Below the pieces are notes generated by a model. The model worked only from the letters and a program-made list of their open reading frames with translations, did not search any database and was not told where the DNA came from. A stretch of DNA of 64,000 nucleotides. Source: Ctenosaura bakeri. Taxonomy: Eukaryota; Chordata; Lepidosauria; Squamata; Iguanidae. A program made the position numbers and the translations under genes. The stretch is taken from the NCBI GenBank assembly GCA_948474755.1, contig CAOLHI010000060.1, positions 992,001 to 1,056,000 on the forward strand, in the 5' to 3' direction. Below are positions 23,560 through 35,140 of the stretch, piece after piece (positions within the stretch are counted from its first letter, which is position 1; each line of letters starts with the position of its first letter).

Positions 23560-23700
23560 CTTGGAGCATGTGGAAGGGGGGTGGGGGGCAGGGCTACAGT
23601 GCAAGGGGCATTGCCACTGTGCACAGAGGCATGGCTGCAGTGTGTGTGTGGGGGCATGACAAGGGTGTGTGGGGGTATGGCTACATGCTGGGACACCCCA
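23560..23700. other. G-rich tract
   Basis: The plus strand has dense G runs, including GGGGGGTGGGGGGCAGGG near 23576-23593, and repeated GTGTGTGGGGG. It could form quadruplex structure. Frames on both strands here reflect base composition, not genes. Confidence 0.6.
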
Positions 23701-24183
23701 AAAACATTGCTGCCTGGGGCAAATAGCCCCCTTAGCCCCCACATCCCTACACAACTGGGTTTAAGATCCACAGAGAGTCAGAGGAAACAACAGCAGGCAG
23801 GCTTTCTTTTTTTCCAGAGGTACAGAGGGCAGTATGGTACTCAGCCAGTGATCCCTGTACAATAAATACCTTTTGTTTCTTTTACTTCTGCTCTAGACAG
23901 AATCCATGCTGTGTGTGTCCCATGAAAAACTGCACTGGTTTTCTGTAAAAGAGCTCCATACATGGTTAGAGTGCTTCCAGGCTCTCTCTCGCTCCTTAAG
24001 AACTTCTGAGCATGTGCTCTGGGTGCACATGGTCAGAAATGACTCCTTACACTTTAAGCAACAAAATGAGCATGTTATCTGGCTGTTTCATTCTTTCTGC
24101 CAGATCACGATGGGTGACAACAGTAGCAGCATGACTCCTGGCTGGGTTCTCTGAGTTATTGTAAACAAAAACTGAGAATATTG

Positions 24184-24238
24184 TGGGGGGGAGGGGGAGA
24201 GAAAGGGAGGGAGGGAGGGAGGGAGGGAGGGAGGGAGA
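24184..24238. repeat. (GGGA)n microsatellite and G run
   Basis: A G run followed by about eight GGGA units. Confidence 0.95.
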
Positions 24239-24373
24239 GTGTCACCAGACAATTAGGGAGTGGCCTATAAAGGTATAAGAACTTGCAGTTCTATGATATT
24301 TTCCTGGCTTGTTGCCAATGTTTCCTCCTGGGACTGAATTTATTTACAAATACTGGTTCGTAAGTTTTATTTT

Positions 24374-24690
24374 AGAATCATAGAATCATAGAAATTCAGA
24401 GTTGGAAGAGACCACACAGGCCATCCAGTCCAACCCCCTGCCATGCAGGAACACCCTCAAATCAATCCCGACAGATGGCCATCAAGCCTCTGCTTAAAAA
24501 CCTCCAAGGAAGGAGCCTCCACTACACTCCGAGGCAACAGATTCCACTGCCGGACAGCCCTGACTGTCAGGAAGTTCTTACTGAGGTTCAGGTGGAATCT
24601 CCTTTCCTGCAGCTTGAATCCATTGCTCCTTGTCCTGGTCTCTGGAGCAACAATTTTGCTCTTGCCATCCCTATGCTCACTAGACCACAT
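24374..24690 (-). mobile_element. CR1-type LINE 3' end
   Basis: On the minus strand, translation gives NFLTVRAVRQWNLLPRSVVE and then SLEVFKQRLD, the standard C-terminal motif of CR1-group reverse transcriptase proteins (FxxRVVxxWNxLPxxVVxA...FKxxLD). It is followed by a short 3' region and a tail of TTCTATGA repeats, the octamer-like CR1 terminus. The element is severely 5'-truncated, as is usual. A second copy lies at 42.85 kb. Confidence 0.85.
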
Positions 24691-24747
24691 TGGCCAATAA
24701 AGGTTTTATTCTGGCTAGCTACTGGGATAAACAGAGTGAAATTCTCT

Positions 24748-24872
24748 TGTAGTCTTTGGCTCATGTCTCTTGTCTTTCTCCATCACTTCTCCAATGTATT
24801 TTGGCTATCAGAGCGTAAGTTTCTAAACCACACTGCACAGGAACAGTATTATTCTTGTTTCTTGTTGGTATA
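24748..24872. repeat. About 125-bp direct repeat, left copy
   Basis: From TGTAGTCTTTGGCTCATGT to CTTGTTGGTAT. It aligns along its length with 25772-25897 at roughly two-thirds identity. It ends just before the antisense LTR. Confidence 0.65.
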
Positions 24873-24878
24873 AAACTA

Positions 24879-25680
24879 TGTTACCCTGATTTCTGGGGTC
24901 CCTTGGGCTCCATGTGATGGGGAATGGAAACTAGCCAGAGCACAAGCAATAGTAATGCAAGAGGCAGGGTCACCTAACAGGGTCTTTTCACCCAGTGTTT
25001 ACAGGGTCAGGCCAAGCCAAAAGCCACACCAAATTGCCAAATAATGGATTTTATTGAATTCAAGTCTTACGCACCAACACAATCACACACACACTCACCC
25101 AAGAGCTATTAAGAAATAAAAGAGGAGAAATTGGACAGGGGAGTTTTGAGGGGGGTGTTGTTGGGGTAATACTGCACCTTGTCCTGAAGTCCTGGGTCTG
25201 AGAAAAACAATGGAGAAGTAGGGCCCAGCACAGAGAGGGCTGAGGGGATCACTCAATGGGTGGAGCAACGGTCTGCTGGGATGAATGGGAGTGATCCAAA
25301 GAACTGCTCAAAAACTGGGACTATTTGTAAGGGAAGTACCTGGAGGACTAATCCTTTCCCACGGAGAACAATGGGTGCTGGAGTGATAAAAAAGCTCCAC
25401 CATGGTAATTTCCTTTGCGTGATGAGATTGCAAGGTGTTGTCAAAGTTTCAGGACCTTCAGCTGTGTTAGTTTGTGGTGTGACTTCATGTAAATGGTCCT
25501 CACCTGATGGAATATTTGCTCAACTTGGGGCAGACATGCTAATCCCCTCAAGTTGGCTTCCTGGAGCTGTGGACACTTTGTTTATTATGGGTTTACACAT
25601 CTTGAGGTCTCCTGGGGCTACATGACTGGAATTTTACTGGTCTGACCCCGTTGTCAGTCTTTCAGCCGTGCCTGCCTACA
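24879..25680 (-). mobile_element. Solo LTR, antisense
   Basis: The left end TGTTACCCTGATTTCTGGGG is the reverse complement of the LTR 3' end seen at 60.6 kb. The reversed AATAAA (TTTATT, 25050-25055) precedes a CACACACACTCACCC stretch as in the other LTRs. The right end is placed at TGCCTGCCTACA (25680) by analogy of length and terminus. No matching target duplication was found, so that end is provisional. A 121-codon plus-strand frame inside is antisense and not considered a gene. Confidence 0.7.
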
Positions 25681-25771
25681 TGCCCTTTCAGGGGATTTCT
25701 CTGGCATACAAAGCCATATTTTAATATTAAAAATTGTAGACCCTGAGATAGGGCTTCTCTCTCGCAGTAAC

Positions 25772-25897
25772 AGTAGTCTTTGACTCATGTGTGTTATCTT
25801 GCTATCTCACCTCTCCAATTCACTTTGGCTACTGTATCCTAACTATCTAAAATACATTGTCAATGAAAGATGTTCTTTTGCCTTGTTCCTAGTATTA
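25772..25897. repeat. About 125-bp direct repeat, right copy
   Basis: From CAGTAGTCTTTGACTCATGT to CCTTGTTCCTAGTAT. Diverged match to 24748-24872, on the other side of the LTR. Confidence 0.65.
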
Positions 25898-26517
25898 AAT
25901 AGGTCTGAAACCAGTGAAGGCTGGTAATTCCAATCACAGTGGGATGGTAAAGCTGCTGTTGGTTTTAATCTGAATTTAAAAGGAGCTATCCAAAGTACCA
26001 AATCTATTTTGTATTTAGCAGTCCAGTCCTTGGATTTCTCCTTTTAAATATGGGTTGAAACACAGAAGAACTTCACTGTCCCCTTGACATCTGAGCTCCA
26101 TTGATTGAAAGGATTTGCCAATATTTGCTTCTGTGTTTTATTTTGTTCTGATTATCTCTTAACCTCAAGTTGCCTTGGAAACTTAAGTTTCAAAGACAGA
26201 CAGCTATTTCCTGACTTGCTGGAGCTTTTCACTTGTAAATTTTGGTTCACTTATGTTGTTCTGCTCTGATCTCTTCTCACTTCTAAGTGTTTATAACAAG
26301 AACTGTAAACAATAAGGGAGACCACATACCTTTTCTTCCAGCAGAATGCAGACTTGAATATGAAAACATGCAGCCCTTTTAAACCAACACAAGTGACTCT
26401 TTTTTCAGTTTTTCTCCCCCCCCCGTTACTGCAGGTTAGGCCTCCTTGGAGATGGCATAAAGATATCATTTTGATATCAATAATTTGGCTCTCTTCCACC
26501 ACCCCTCTCCACATGTT

Positions 26518-27313
26518 TGTGAGGCCCCTGGACAAGCACAGAACTAGGCTTGGCCATCAAATGCTGCAATATCCCAAGACAATACAGGCAGGCCAGAAAT
26601 AGCCAGATCACCGCTTTAGGAGACCTCTCTGCAAACACCCTCATTATGTATGCACACTGTTTACAAAGGACTCCCTGCCCCGAGCAGGCAACTTGACAAG
26701 CTGAATACTCAAATTCCAAGCACTGAGCATTTGCATACTGTCTACCTCTTTGTCAATTCGGACCTAGCTGAATCATGCTAAATTCTGACCTTTCCAAAGC
26801 TTTGTCTTGTGCCCGAAACTCATTGTTTTCCGCAAGTATGGAATAGCCTGCAGTTACATTTCTCCCTATAAAACCCCCTGATTCTGAGATCTTCCTCGGA
26901 TCGGTCCGGACTTCCATCAACCTTTGCTGCCACTTTGTTTGGCAAGCTGTCCCTTCAGTCTCATGTACTGAGACTCCATACCAATGAACTCAAGCTTCAG
27001 GACAAGTGTCATATCAACCAATTCAACAATCCCTCTCAAAATCCCTCTATACCACTCCAAACTTTATTTTCTATAGTTACTTGTGTGAGTGTGTTGCATA
27101 CACTGTTTCTCTGTATTTAATAAAATCTCAATTATTCTTAAACTTGGTGTGCTCCTTGGCTTGGCCTGACCCTGTAGACATTGGGTAAAAGATTCCATTG
27201 TGTTGCCCTGCCTCTTGCATTGTCAATTTGTGCTCTAGCTAATTTCCCCAAACCTATTTAACTGAGAGCGCATATAGGTGTTCCTCCCTGGACCCCCAGT
27301 AAACAGGGTAACA
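26518..27313 (+). mobile_element. Solo LTR, sense
   Basis: The 3' end CAGTAAACAGGGTAACA matches the 3' end of the LTR at 59.7-60.6 kb. A TATA box (TATAAAA, 26867-26873) and an AATAAA signal (27119-27124) lie about 250 bp apart, followed by CTTGGCTTGGCCTGACCCTG, also shared with that LTR. The 5' end is placed at TGTGAGGCCCC by similarity to TGTAAGGTCCC. No target duplication supports it. No retroviral genes remain. Confidence 0.7.
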
Positions 27314-27603
27314 CCCCCCATGGGAATACCTGTACTAGATTACTAGTTTGTGTTTGGGAGAAAGAAACTGGTATGTAACAATTTAGATATAGTCAGTTCC
27401 ACCTCTGGTGACTCTTTGGCTCCATCTCTGACAATTCTGTCCGATGTTCCAATTCCACTAAGGATGGTCCAGCACTCAGGCAAAAAGCTAATATTGTTCT
27501 GAAGAGCTTCAGTATTCTTTTGTACTACAGTGCCTAGGCCTTCTGATTACTGTTTATAATTCTTTTAGGGACAAACCTCAAAATGCTAACTCCTGGACAC
27601 TAG

Positions 27604-27805
27604 GGCCATTTCTGCACTACACTGTTATAGTGCTATTATTCTACTTTCATCATCCTGTGGAATTCTGGGGTTTGTAGTTTACTGAGGCCAAAGAGCTCTC
27701 TGGCTGAGAATTCTAAATGCCCTTCCCTAAACTGCAAATCCCAGGATTCCACAGAATGTTGAAAGTGGAATAATAGGACTATCACAGTATAGTTTGTAAA
27801 TGGTG
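27604..27805. mobile_element. Family B element, copy 4
   Basis: Runs from GGCCATTTCTGCACTACAC to a decayed right end AGTTTGTAAATGGTG. The inner arms are well paired (GTGGAATTCTGGGGTTTG versus AATCCCAGGATTCCAC). TAG flanks both sides (27601-27603 and 27806-27808), a possible 3-bp target duplication. Confidence 0.85.
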
Positions 27806-28109
27806 TAGGAGAGTCACTAAAACTATGAACTCCACCATTACAGTCTAATAATCTATACAGGTAAAAAATTTTCACTTTAATCAAATAGATTTTTTTCTTT
27901 TCATGACAGATCAGAAGATGTATGATATAACAGGCATAAGAGCTGAAAGACATGGAATTAAATGTTTATTCTGGTTATCCGACATGGAAGTTTGCAGAAA
28001 GGGATTGTCTATGATATTGATGATGTTTCTAAGCTATTTTTTTTCTTCAGGAAAAAAAGTACAATCCACTTCTGCTATTAAATTCATTGAAAGGAAACAT
28101 TTGTTCTGA

Positions 28110-28253
28110 GGAGGTTTGCCATCACTTTCCTCTAAGGTTGAGAGAATATGACTTTTCCAAGTTCACCTGGTATGTTTCCATGGCAGAGTGGGGATTTAGA
28201 CCCTTAACTCCAAGGAGTTCTAGTCCAAGATTAAGTCTACTACACCATACTGA
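28110..28253 (-). mobile_element. tRNA-derived SINE fragment
   Basis: GAGGTTTGCCATCACTTTCC, CTCTAAGGTTGAGAGAATA and CACCTGGTATGTTTCCATGG match the reverse complement of the SINE core seen at 7.4 and 58.7 kb, ending with a CTACTACACCATACTGAC head. The B box is weak and no tail is visible. Confidence 0.65.
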
Positions 28254-28834
28254 CTATGTAGTGTATATAAACCTTGGTCCAGACAAGGTCCATCCTGTTA
28301 TCTACAAAACATGGTTGAATTCCTAAGCTTAATTTATTCTTTATTATGTTGTTTGGCAGTATTTCTACTCCACTCTGCCAAGGAATAAAAACAGTTAAAG
28401 TATTGCTATGGTAATCCCTGGTGAGTGATTGACAATAGATCATACCCACTCCAACTGCTTATTAACAAAATGCATTAACAAGCTTCTGGGTTTTGTTTAC
28501 TTTAAAGACATAGACAGAGCACCTAGAAAAAAAATTGGAACATGTTATGTGGCTTTTGGAAGAATAGGAATGATTTGTTGGCAGGAAGACAGAGGGTTTG
28601 CTTCAATTTATCCAGCGAATTATGTTTGATCCCAGAAGCTTATTTGGTGTTTAAGACAATTCTAGATCATGTCCTTGTAATTTCATATCAAATCATTCCT
28701 GCTGTTTAATTTACATAATTTCCAAATGCATCTATGAATGGGGAATATATGTCTATGTATATATGTAATATATACCTTTCAAATTATATTTCTCATGTAT
28801 CAGATCATTCTTGCCTTGAGCAGATATAGTATGG

Positions 28835-28868
28835 GTGTGTGTGTGTGTGCACGCGCGCGCACATACAC
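28835..28868. repeat. (TG)n(CG)n(CA)n alternating purine-pyrimidine tract
   Basis: A GT run, then GCACGCGCGCGCAC, then ATACAC. The tract is partly self-complementary. Confidence 0.9.
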
Positions 28869-29181
28869 TAAATCACATTTTAACTGCATATAATTGGATC
28901 AATATGAGGCTACTGAGCTCTCCAATTCATACAGGAATCTACTAGTATCGCTGGTTAAGAGAGTATAGGAGAAAGCAGCTCACTACAAAAAGTAATTGCC
29001 TCTCATTAGGTGTTTATTACATTATTCATCTTCATTAACAGCTAGAAGTGGGTCACTCCCACTTGGATCAGGCCTTTTGGGCCTTATTTGTATTGCATAG
29101 CAATGGGACACATCCAATTCTTGCTCTAACTCTTGCTTTCTTGATCTTATATTCATTTCCAAAGAGAAGAAATGTGTCAGG

Positions 29182-29213
29182 CAACAACAACAACAACAAC
29201 AACAACAACAAAC
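29182..29213. repeat. (CAA)n microsatellite
   Basis: About ten CAA units; no SINE body recognised next to it. Confidence 0.97.
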
Positions 29214-31063
29214 AAAGACTTGCTTAAATTTTCATAAGCTGAATGTAGATTCAAATTTAAAAATAATTACTTCAATTCAAATACACGTCATATAACGGAG
29301 AAGAATGTGAACGGGTGGTCTATGGCCTCCTCCATCTGCTTTCCAGAAGCCAATGCTCTACTTCAAGATCCCTTTTGTTCTCCTGTCTTTATTATTTATT
29401 CTTAAAGTTCTTTATTCTTAAAGTAGAAGTGGTCTGAACAGCCCTTCAAATACAGCAATGTTGTCTGAAAGCCCTTCCAGAACACATGGCACCCTCTTGT
29501 CCTTGATCCACTTGGTAACAACAGTCTTTCTGATCTCCTTCTATGTGCAACCCTGAATGAATGTAGGGATTCCACCATATGTATCTTCTAGCTGAGGATA
29601 TATACTTTGTCATATTTTATCCATCTCCTGAAGTATCTTCCATATTCAGCCAAAGATCTTTGACTACGAGAACCCCTGATTTGAATGTTAAAGAATGAAC
29701 TCACTTGAAACAGACAAATGGGTGGGCAGACGAAGACAGACTTTTGCAGTGGCTCGCATTTCACTCTGCATCATTTTTTTAAAAAATGACTAAAAGCACT
29801 CACTATAGGGAATGGAGAGACACAGATGGAGAAACATTGACTGAAGCTTGAAAATGGTTGATAGGATACCAAAGCAGCTAGAAAATGATGCAAAGACATT
29901 CCCACCACATATACACTACTACAGTATCATGAGCTGGACTACAAGCCCCATGATTACCCATCAAAAAATAAATAAGCCCACATGGCCTCTTAGTAGCTTT
30001 CAGAAACAACATATAAGAGCTTTCTAGATTTTTTTTTTTTTTGGTGGGGGATTGTGTGTGCATGTGTAAGGTGTGGTTGACATTCCTATTTTTTTTAAAA
30101 AATACTTTTACTTACATTTTTTATTGATGGCATTTTTAATGAAAAAAATATTACTGCAGATATTCTACATTGCCTATTTATGTATGTGTAACTAAGTGAG
30201 ATATCTTGACCCATCTCTCCCCAGTCTATTTGCAACTGCACTGGGCAAGGGAGGCCTGTTCAGCTATCATTCAGTGCACAAGGACGATAACTGTTTCCTG
30301 CCCCCATAAGCAAAAGAGGCTGTGACAAGAACTTGCAACACGGCTCCTGCTTCTGATTGTCACAGCCTCATTCACTGGTAGGAGCACTGTAATAATTATA
30401 CATCATTATAAAAGGAATTTTTAAGAGACAGCTCAGATTCCTTTGCAGAGTAGCCCTAACAGTTACACAGGGGAAATGATCATCAGTTATATATGAGGAA
30501 GAGTTTTAAAAAAGGGGCAATTGGACTTAGTAGGCAGGAAACTTCTGGAGCTCCCTGAATCACAGGATCTCCCATTTCTGAGGCTGACATCATGGTATGA
30601 TATTTCTGCTCTTGTAACATCTTACCAAAAGACAAATGCATCAATTCAGCTCTGATGATATTCCCTCCCTCCAAATGGATTTCGTGTAAGCACATTGGAT
30701 CACGTCTGTGCACAGATGTCTGTTCTTGAAAAGTTGATCAAGTGGAAAAGGTGATTGGGCAGAGACCAATTTGAAAATCAGAACCATAAGCTTCTGTCAT
30801 GCTGCTGAAAAAAATTTAGCAGGTAGCCTGTGGGATGGGTATATATGTATAGATAGTTGAACTCAGAGGATGGCTGAAGAAAGGCAGAAAGGGGAAAAGC
30901 TACAGTAAACTAAAGAAATGTAGAGAAATCCTTTCATTTGCTGAATATTTCTGTGCCCCCATCGTCATGTCTATTAGATTAAATTTGTTCCAAAAAAAGG
31001 TTCTCACTATTATTCTTAGCTTAATCAGAGAAAGAGTTGATTTGGAAAGTGAAAGTAAAGCAA

Positions 31064-31098
31064 CCTTCCTTCCTTCCTTCCTTCCTTCCTTCCTTTCC
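31064..31098. repeat. (CCTT)n microsatellite
   Basis: About eight units with an imperfect right end. Confidence 0.95.
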
Positions 31099-34000
31099 TA
31101 GATTGGTCAGATTTTAGCTTCAGTTCATCTTTGAACAACATTTACAAACTTCACATCCAAATGTAAAAGGAAGTGCTAGAAGTGCCCAGCCCTGTTTTCT
31201 TTGTCACTAAAGACCACAGGTGGAAAATCCTACTCAGTCAACTGTCATGTTATCCTGTGCTATGCCTCTCATGAAAACACACGGATACTTTTCATGGCAT
31301 TAATTGGAAAAAACAGGATGCTATTTAACAAACGTTGCTGGAGTTAATAGTTTGCATCACCTCTCCTGTTATACAGCACATTACAATAACTCATGACCTT
31401 GCATGCAGATGCTTGTTGGTAGCTTCTTGGGTTATATGCCTCCACAACTTCCAGGTTGTTTCTTTTCTCTGAAATAACTCCTCTCTTTTAGTTGCTTTGA
31501 TCCTCCCAATTTTCTGCTTTGTCGTTAGGCATTCTAACCCCTGTTTCTATCTAATGACCTATAGCCTAACTCTTCTAAATTACCTGTTAATTGCCATCAT
31601 TCTAACACAAAAAATAGTTTCCCAACCAGGCTTGCCAAATGGTATTTACTGCTCTATTTGACAAGCAAATCCAACCATTTGTTCCTAAGAACTAACATCT
31701 TTACTCTTACCTGTCTTACAATATGTTTATACACTTTTCCCACATACCCCATACAATCACATGACATGGATAAAATAACATGATACCGACTCTTCCTTCT
31801 AAATAGTTGCACAAGACCCATTTCAAAAGGGCTTTGACAGAAGTAACAGTTACCTTAAATGGGCAAGCTATTGTTCGCTTCTCTTTCCCAGTGGGACACT
31901 CAGTAACGAAACATATCCAATATAGATATTACTTCCTTCTCCTTATGGGTATAAGAAGAGAAGATTCTCCAGTTTAAGCTGCAGATCTCCATTTTTGTCT
32001 GTGTCTACGTTCAGGCTCCCATGTGATATCAGAACATAGAGGAGGCAACCACAATGCAGCAAACAAAATGGTATAAGATACATGGACTTCAAAAGTCAAT
32101 CCTCTAAGAGCTAAGAAAGTATAGATTTCTACCCAGATGAACAAATCTGAAAGTTTAATTTTTCTCATATTCGGTGTTCTCAGATTTCAAATACATTACA
32201 TCCTGTTTATGAAGATATTTTAAAATATCGATGTAATCAAAATTTTAATGCAATTCACACTCGTTCCTAAGCAAAATATATTTTTGGAAACATGGATATA
32301 TTTGGTGATTAAATAATCTGAAGGAATTCTAGAACCAAAACAATAAATAACTAGATAGTTAAGTGCACTTAGGACAGGGCTGGGAAAACTGCACTCCCAT
32401 AGTTACATTTAAAGCAATTTTGTATCCCCTAGCACCCACAAATTATTTTGAAAACAATTTTGGAAAGGGAAGGTTGCACTAAATACCCCCCAATAACTCC
32501 TAGATGATATGGAGATTTTTTTTGGCGGGGAGGTCCATGTTGGGATCCTCTTGGAATTCAGGACCTGGGCTGAGAAGAAGCAGGTTTATTAACAGGGAAT
32601 TATCCAGAAATTGAACTTCTGGCCAATTCTTGTAATCCCCACTTTTTTTTTTTTCCCAAGACTTCCAACCCATTCTGACTTCCCCATTCTCAAACTCTTG
32701 GGCATTAGAAAGTGGGGAGAAAAATACCCTTAAAAGGCTCCAAGTGGACACAAACATGGCAGTTTGCCTTTTTAACCTCCAAGTCTCCAACTGCCCCCCC
32801 ACCCCCAAAAAACAATCAAGAATTGACCAAGATACCAGGAGGCACAATATTGGAAACAGATGATCATTCACTTCTAGATTGCATTTTCGGTCAGTTCTCA
32901 GCCCAAAATGCAGTAGTATAGGTCACCTGGCAAAAACTAGCCTTTTTCACATTTGTCCAATCTTAGGACACTCTGAAGCACCAGTTTCATCAAAGTAAAG
33001 TAGATTTTTGTATCATTCATATTCTGTAAGTTTCACTAATTTAAAACCATCTTGCAAAAATGGTGTTTCAGTTAAGAGTAAACAGTTACGACAAGTGTAG
33101 ATATCTTTGCTGTCACCAGCTTTGAAAATTAACAGCCCTTTCACATTATCCTCTGTTAATGTTATGAAACCTTCCTAGAACTTCATATACAGGGGGGGGA
33201 AATCTAAAGTATCTTCTAAAAGGGTCATCATGAATATTGTGAATCATTTTATTTCATCTCCGAAGTGTCCCTCTTTGAACCTCTTTTTCTTGTCTAAGAA
33301 TGCACTAGTTGCAGAGCTAATAATTGGGGCTCCCCACTGTTTATCTTTCCCTACAGTTAACATTTACTATTCATACCCACTCTCATCTTCCTATCATTGA
33401 GCTATCAATGGAAAGCTCTTCCTGCTATACCAATTACTGAATATTTTAAAGAGCTTTCGTTATAAACTGTATCAAATGCCTTAATAAATGTAAGTATGTT
33501 TTATAGACTAAATCACCCTTATCAAACCTCACTGATATTATTAAAAAAAAATCCAAAAGTAAAATTTGCCATGAATATTAAGCTTTTATAATTCTCTTTT
33601 CTTTTTGCTAAATTGCTGTTATTTATCAATATCTTAAACCAATTCTTTTACACTGTGCTATTTCACTGTAGTTACCAATGGCTTGGTGATTGCTGTGGGT
33701 TTTCCAGAACTCTCAGTGGAGTGATTGCAAAAAGGTAGTGGCATATTATCTATCTTTCAGTCCTCTGTGTCTGTAGGTAGCTCATCTTGAGCCAAACATT
33801 CCACAATACTATCTTTAAATGCAAGTGAGGATATTTACTCTGTTTTTTGCATATATGCTACATTCCAAGGCAGATAGAAGCAAAGCATTAAGCATAATAA
33901 ACTGAAACAAGAATTGCTAAGGAAACTAAAGATGTGAGCTGAGAAAAATTCATCTCAGCCTCCAGCACTACAGGTAGACTTTTTTTATTTTTTTAATGTT

Positions 34001-34612
34001 CTAAATACAATTGTTAGGCCCAAGCAAACTACAACACCCTGCCACCTCAAAAAAGGGGCATTAAGTAAATACTCATGTAACTTCCACTGAACCCATTCTA
34101 ATAGAATCTGCTTTGTTATACAAAAGACCAGAACAGTCAGATAGAGAAGTAGTTGTCAACCTTTAGAACACACCTCAACAGAGAGGTTCCGATGAATCCT
34201 TCCATATGTCAGCTGTGACACCCTTACTAGGTGTGCTTTCAGGAAACAAGAATATGACTCCTACATGTGTAGGGCCTCTCCACAAAAGGCAGAAACTATG
34301 AATGTCTTGCATTTTTTTCTTTTTTTTTTTTAATGTTGTATCTCAATGTGTGTACTGTACAACATTACAACATGTCATTGGCATAGAATGTGTGGCTGGC
34401 CTGAGCTTAGCCAATATACACAGAGGCATGTGGGTGTGGTCATTTTCTTTTTTTCCTTCAATGAATATGGAGTGTCCATTAACCAAGGTTTTGCTGCATT
34501 GGTATGGACTAGACTAGACGACTCTTTGTGTGCTTTCACACTCTAAAGTTGTATTATTCTATTTTTTTTTTTTAAAAAAAAACCCACACTCATTATGCCC
34601 CCTTTTGTTTTT

Positions 34613-35140
34613 GGCCCTTTTCGCATTGGGGCGGCTCGCGCGAGAAGCCTTCTCCGGGAGGCTGCCGCTTCCCCCTCCTTCCTTCCGCAGGCGAAGGAAC
34701 GAGCAGGGAAGCGGCAGCCTTCCGGAGGAGGCGGCGGCTCACGCGTCCAACCCCCGTGAAGCAGGAGGCTCGTGCATCCGCCCGCGCACGCGCGAAGCTG
34801 GAGGTGTTGCGTCCGTCCCCCCCGCGCGTGTGCAAAGCAGGAGGTGTCGCTTCCGTCATGCTAGCGCCCCGCCCCTTCCTTCTGCAGGGGCGGAGGGAAG
34901 GAAGCGCTACCCAGCTGCCTCCCCGACGCTCTGCACAGGAGGTAAGTGCGCCTGGGCGCTGGGAGCATTGCGCGAGCGCGGGTGATTTTTGCTTTGAGGC
35001 AAAAATAAAAAAACCTGCGATCGCAATGCTGCAGCCCCGTGAGCGCGGCGGAAGTGGGAGTGCATCGTGAAGAGCGACGCTCCCACTCCCGCGAGGCTCA
35101 CGAGGCTGTCGCGCGACAGAAAGCCCGTGCGAAAAGGGCC
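34613..35140. mobile_element. Element E: CpG-rich inverted-repeat DNA element
   Basis: The 528-bp element is bounded by a perfect 13-bp terminal inverted repeat, GGCCCTTTTCGCA and TGCGAAAAGGGCC, and by TTT on each side. It is very GC- and CpG-rich inside an AT-rich region. Inside are a hairpin with 22-bp arms (34652-34673 and 34706-34727, one mismatch) and three repeat units near 34758-34860. Open frames of 88-151 codons on both strands follow from high GC content and show no transposase motif. Confidence 0.8.
34758..34860. repeat. Three-unit minisatellite inside element E
   Basis: Units start at 34758, 34794 and 34834 with GAAGC(A/T)GGAGG-like sequence, followed by TGCRTCCG and a CGCG-rich spacer. 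Unit lengths are about 36-40 bp. Confidence 0.7.

Larger units (their letters stand above)
28254..34612. other. Long, mostly unique AT-rich stretch
   Basis: No exon, known transposon or RNA gene recognised over 6.3 kb. It contains a TG/CG alternating tract (28835-28868), a (CAA)n run (29182-29213) and a (CCTT)n run (31064-31098). The 123-codon minus-strand frame at 32500-32871 has no recognisable domain. This is the longest repeat-poor stretch and the best place to look for conserved non-coding sequence. Confidence 0.45.

Noticed and set aside
23554..23865. 103-codon plus-strand frame and overlapping minus-strand frames
   Set aside because: They reflect the G-rich, GTGTGG-repeating composition, with cysteine/glycine or histidine/proline repeats as by-products.
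24475..24873. 132-codon plus-strand open frame
   Set aside because: It is the antisense of a CR1 LINE C-terminus, which reads correctly on the minus strand.
25260..25625. 121-codon plus-strand open frame
   Set aside because: It lies inside an antisense LTR and shows no retroviral or host protein domain.
29182..29213. CRISPR-like array
   Set aside because: This and the other periodic tracts in the window are microsatellites without spacers; the sequence is animal nuclear DNA.
32500..32871. 123-codon minus-strand open frame
   Set aside because: No domain, signal or splice context; length is not exceptional for 64 kb searched in six frames.
34530..34985. 151-codon open frame in GC-rich sequence
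   Set aside because: It starts outside and runs into the CpG-rich inverted-repeat element. Similar long frames occur on both strands there because high GC makes stops rare.
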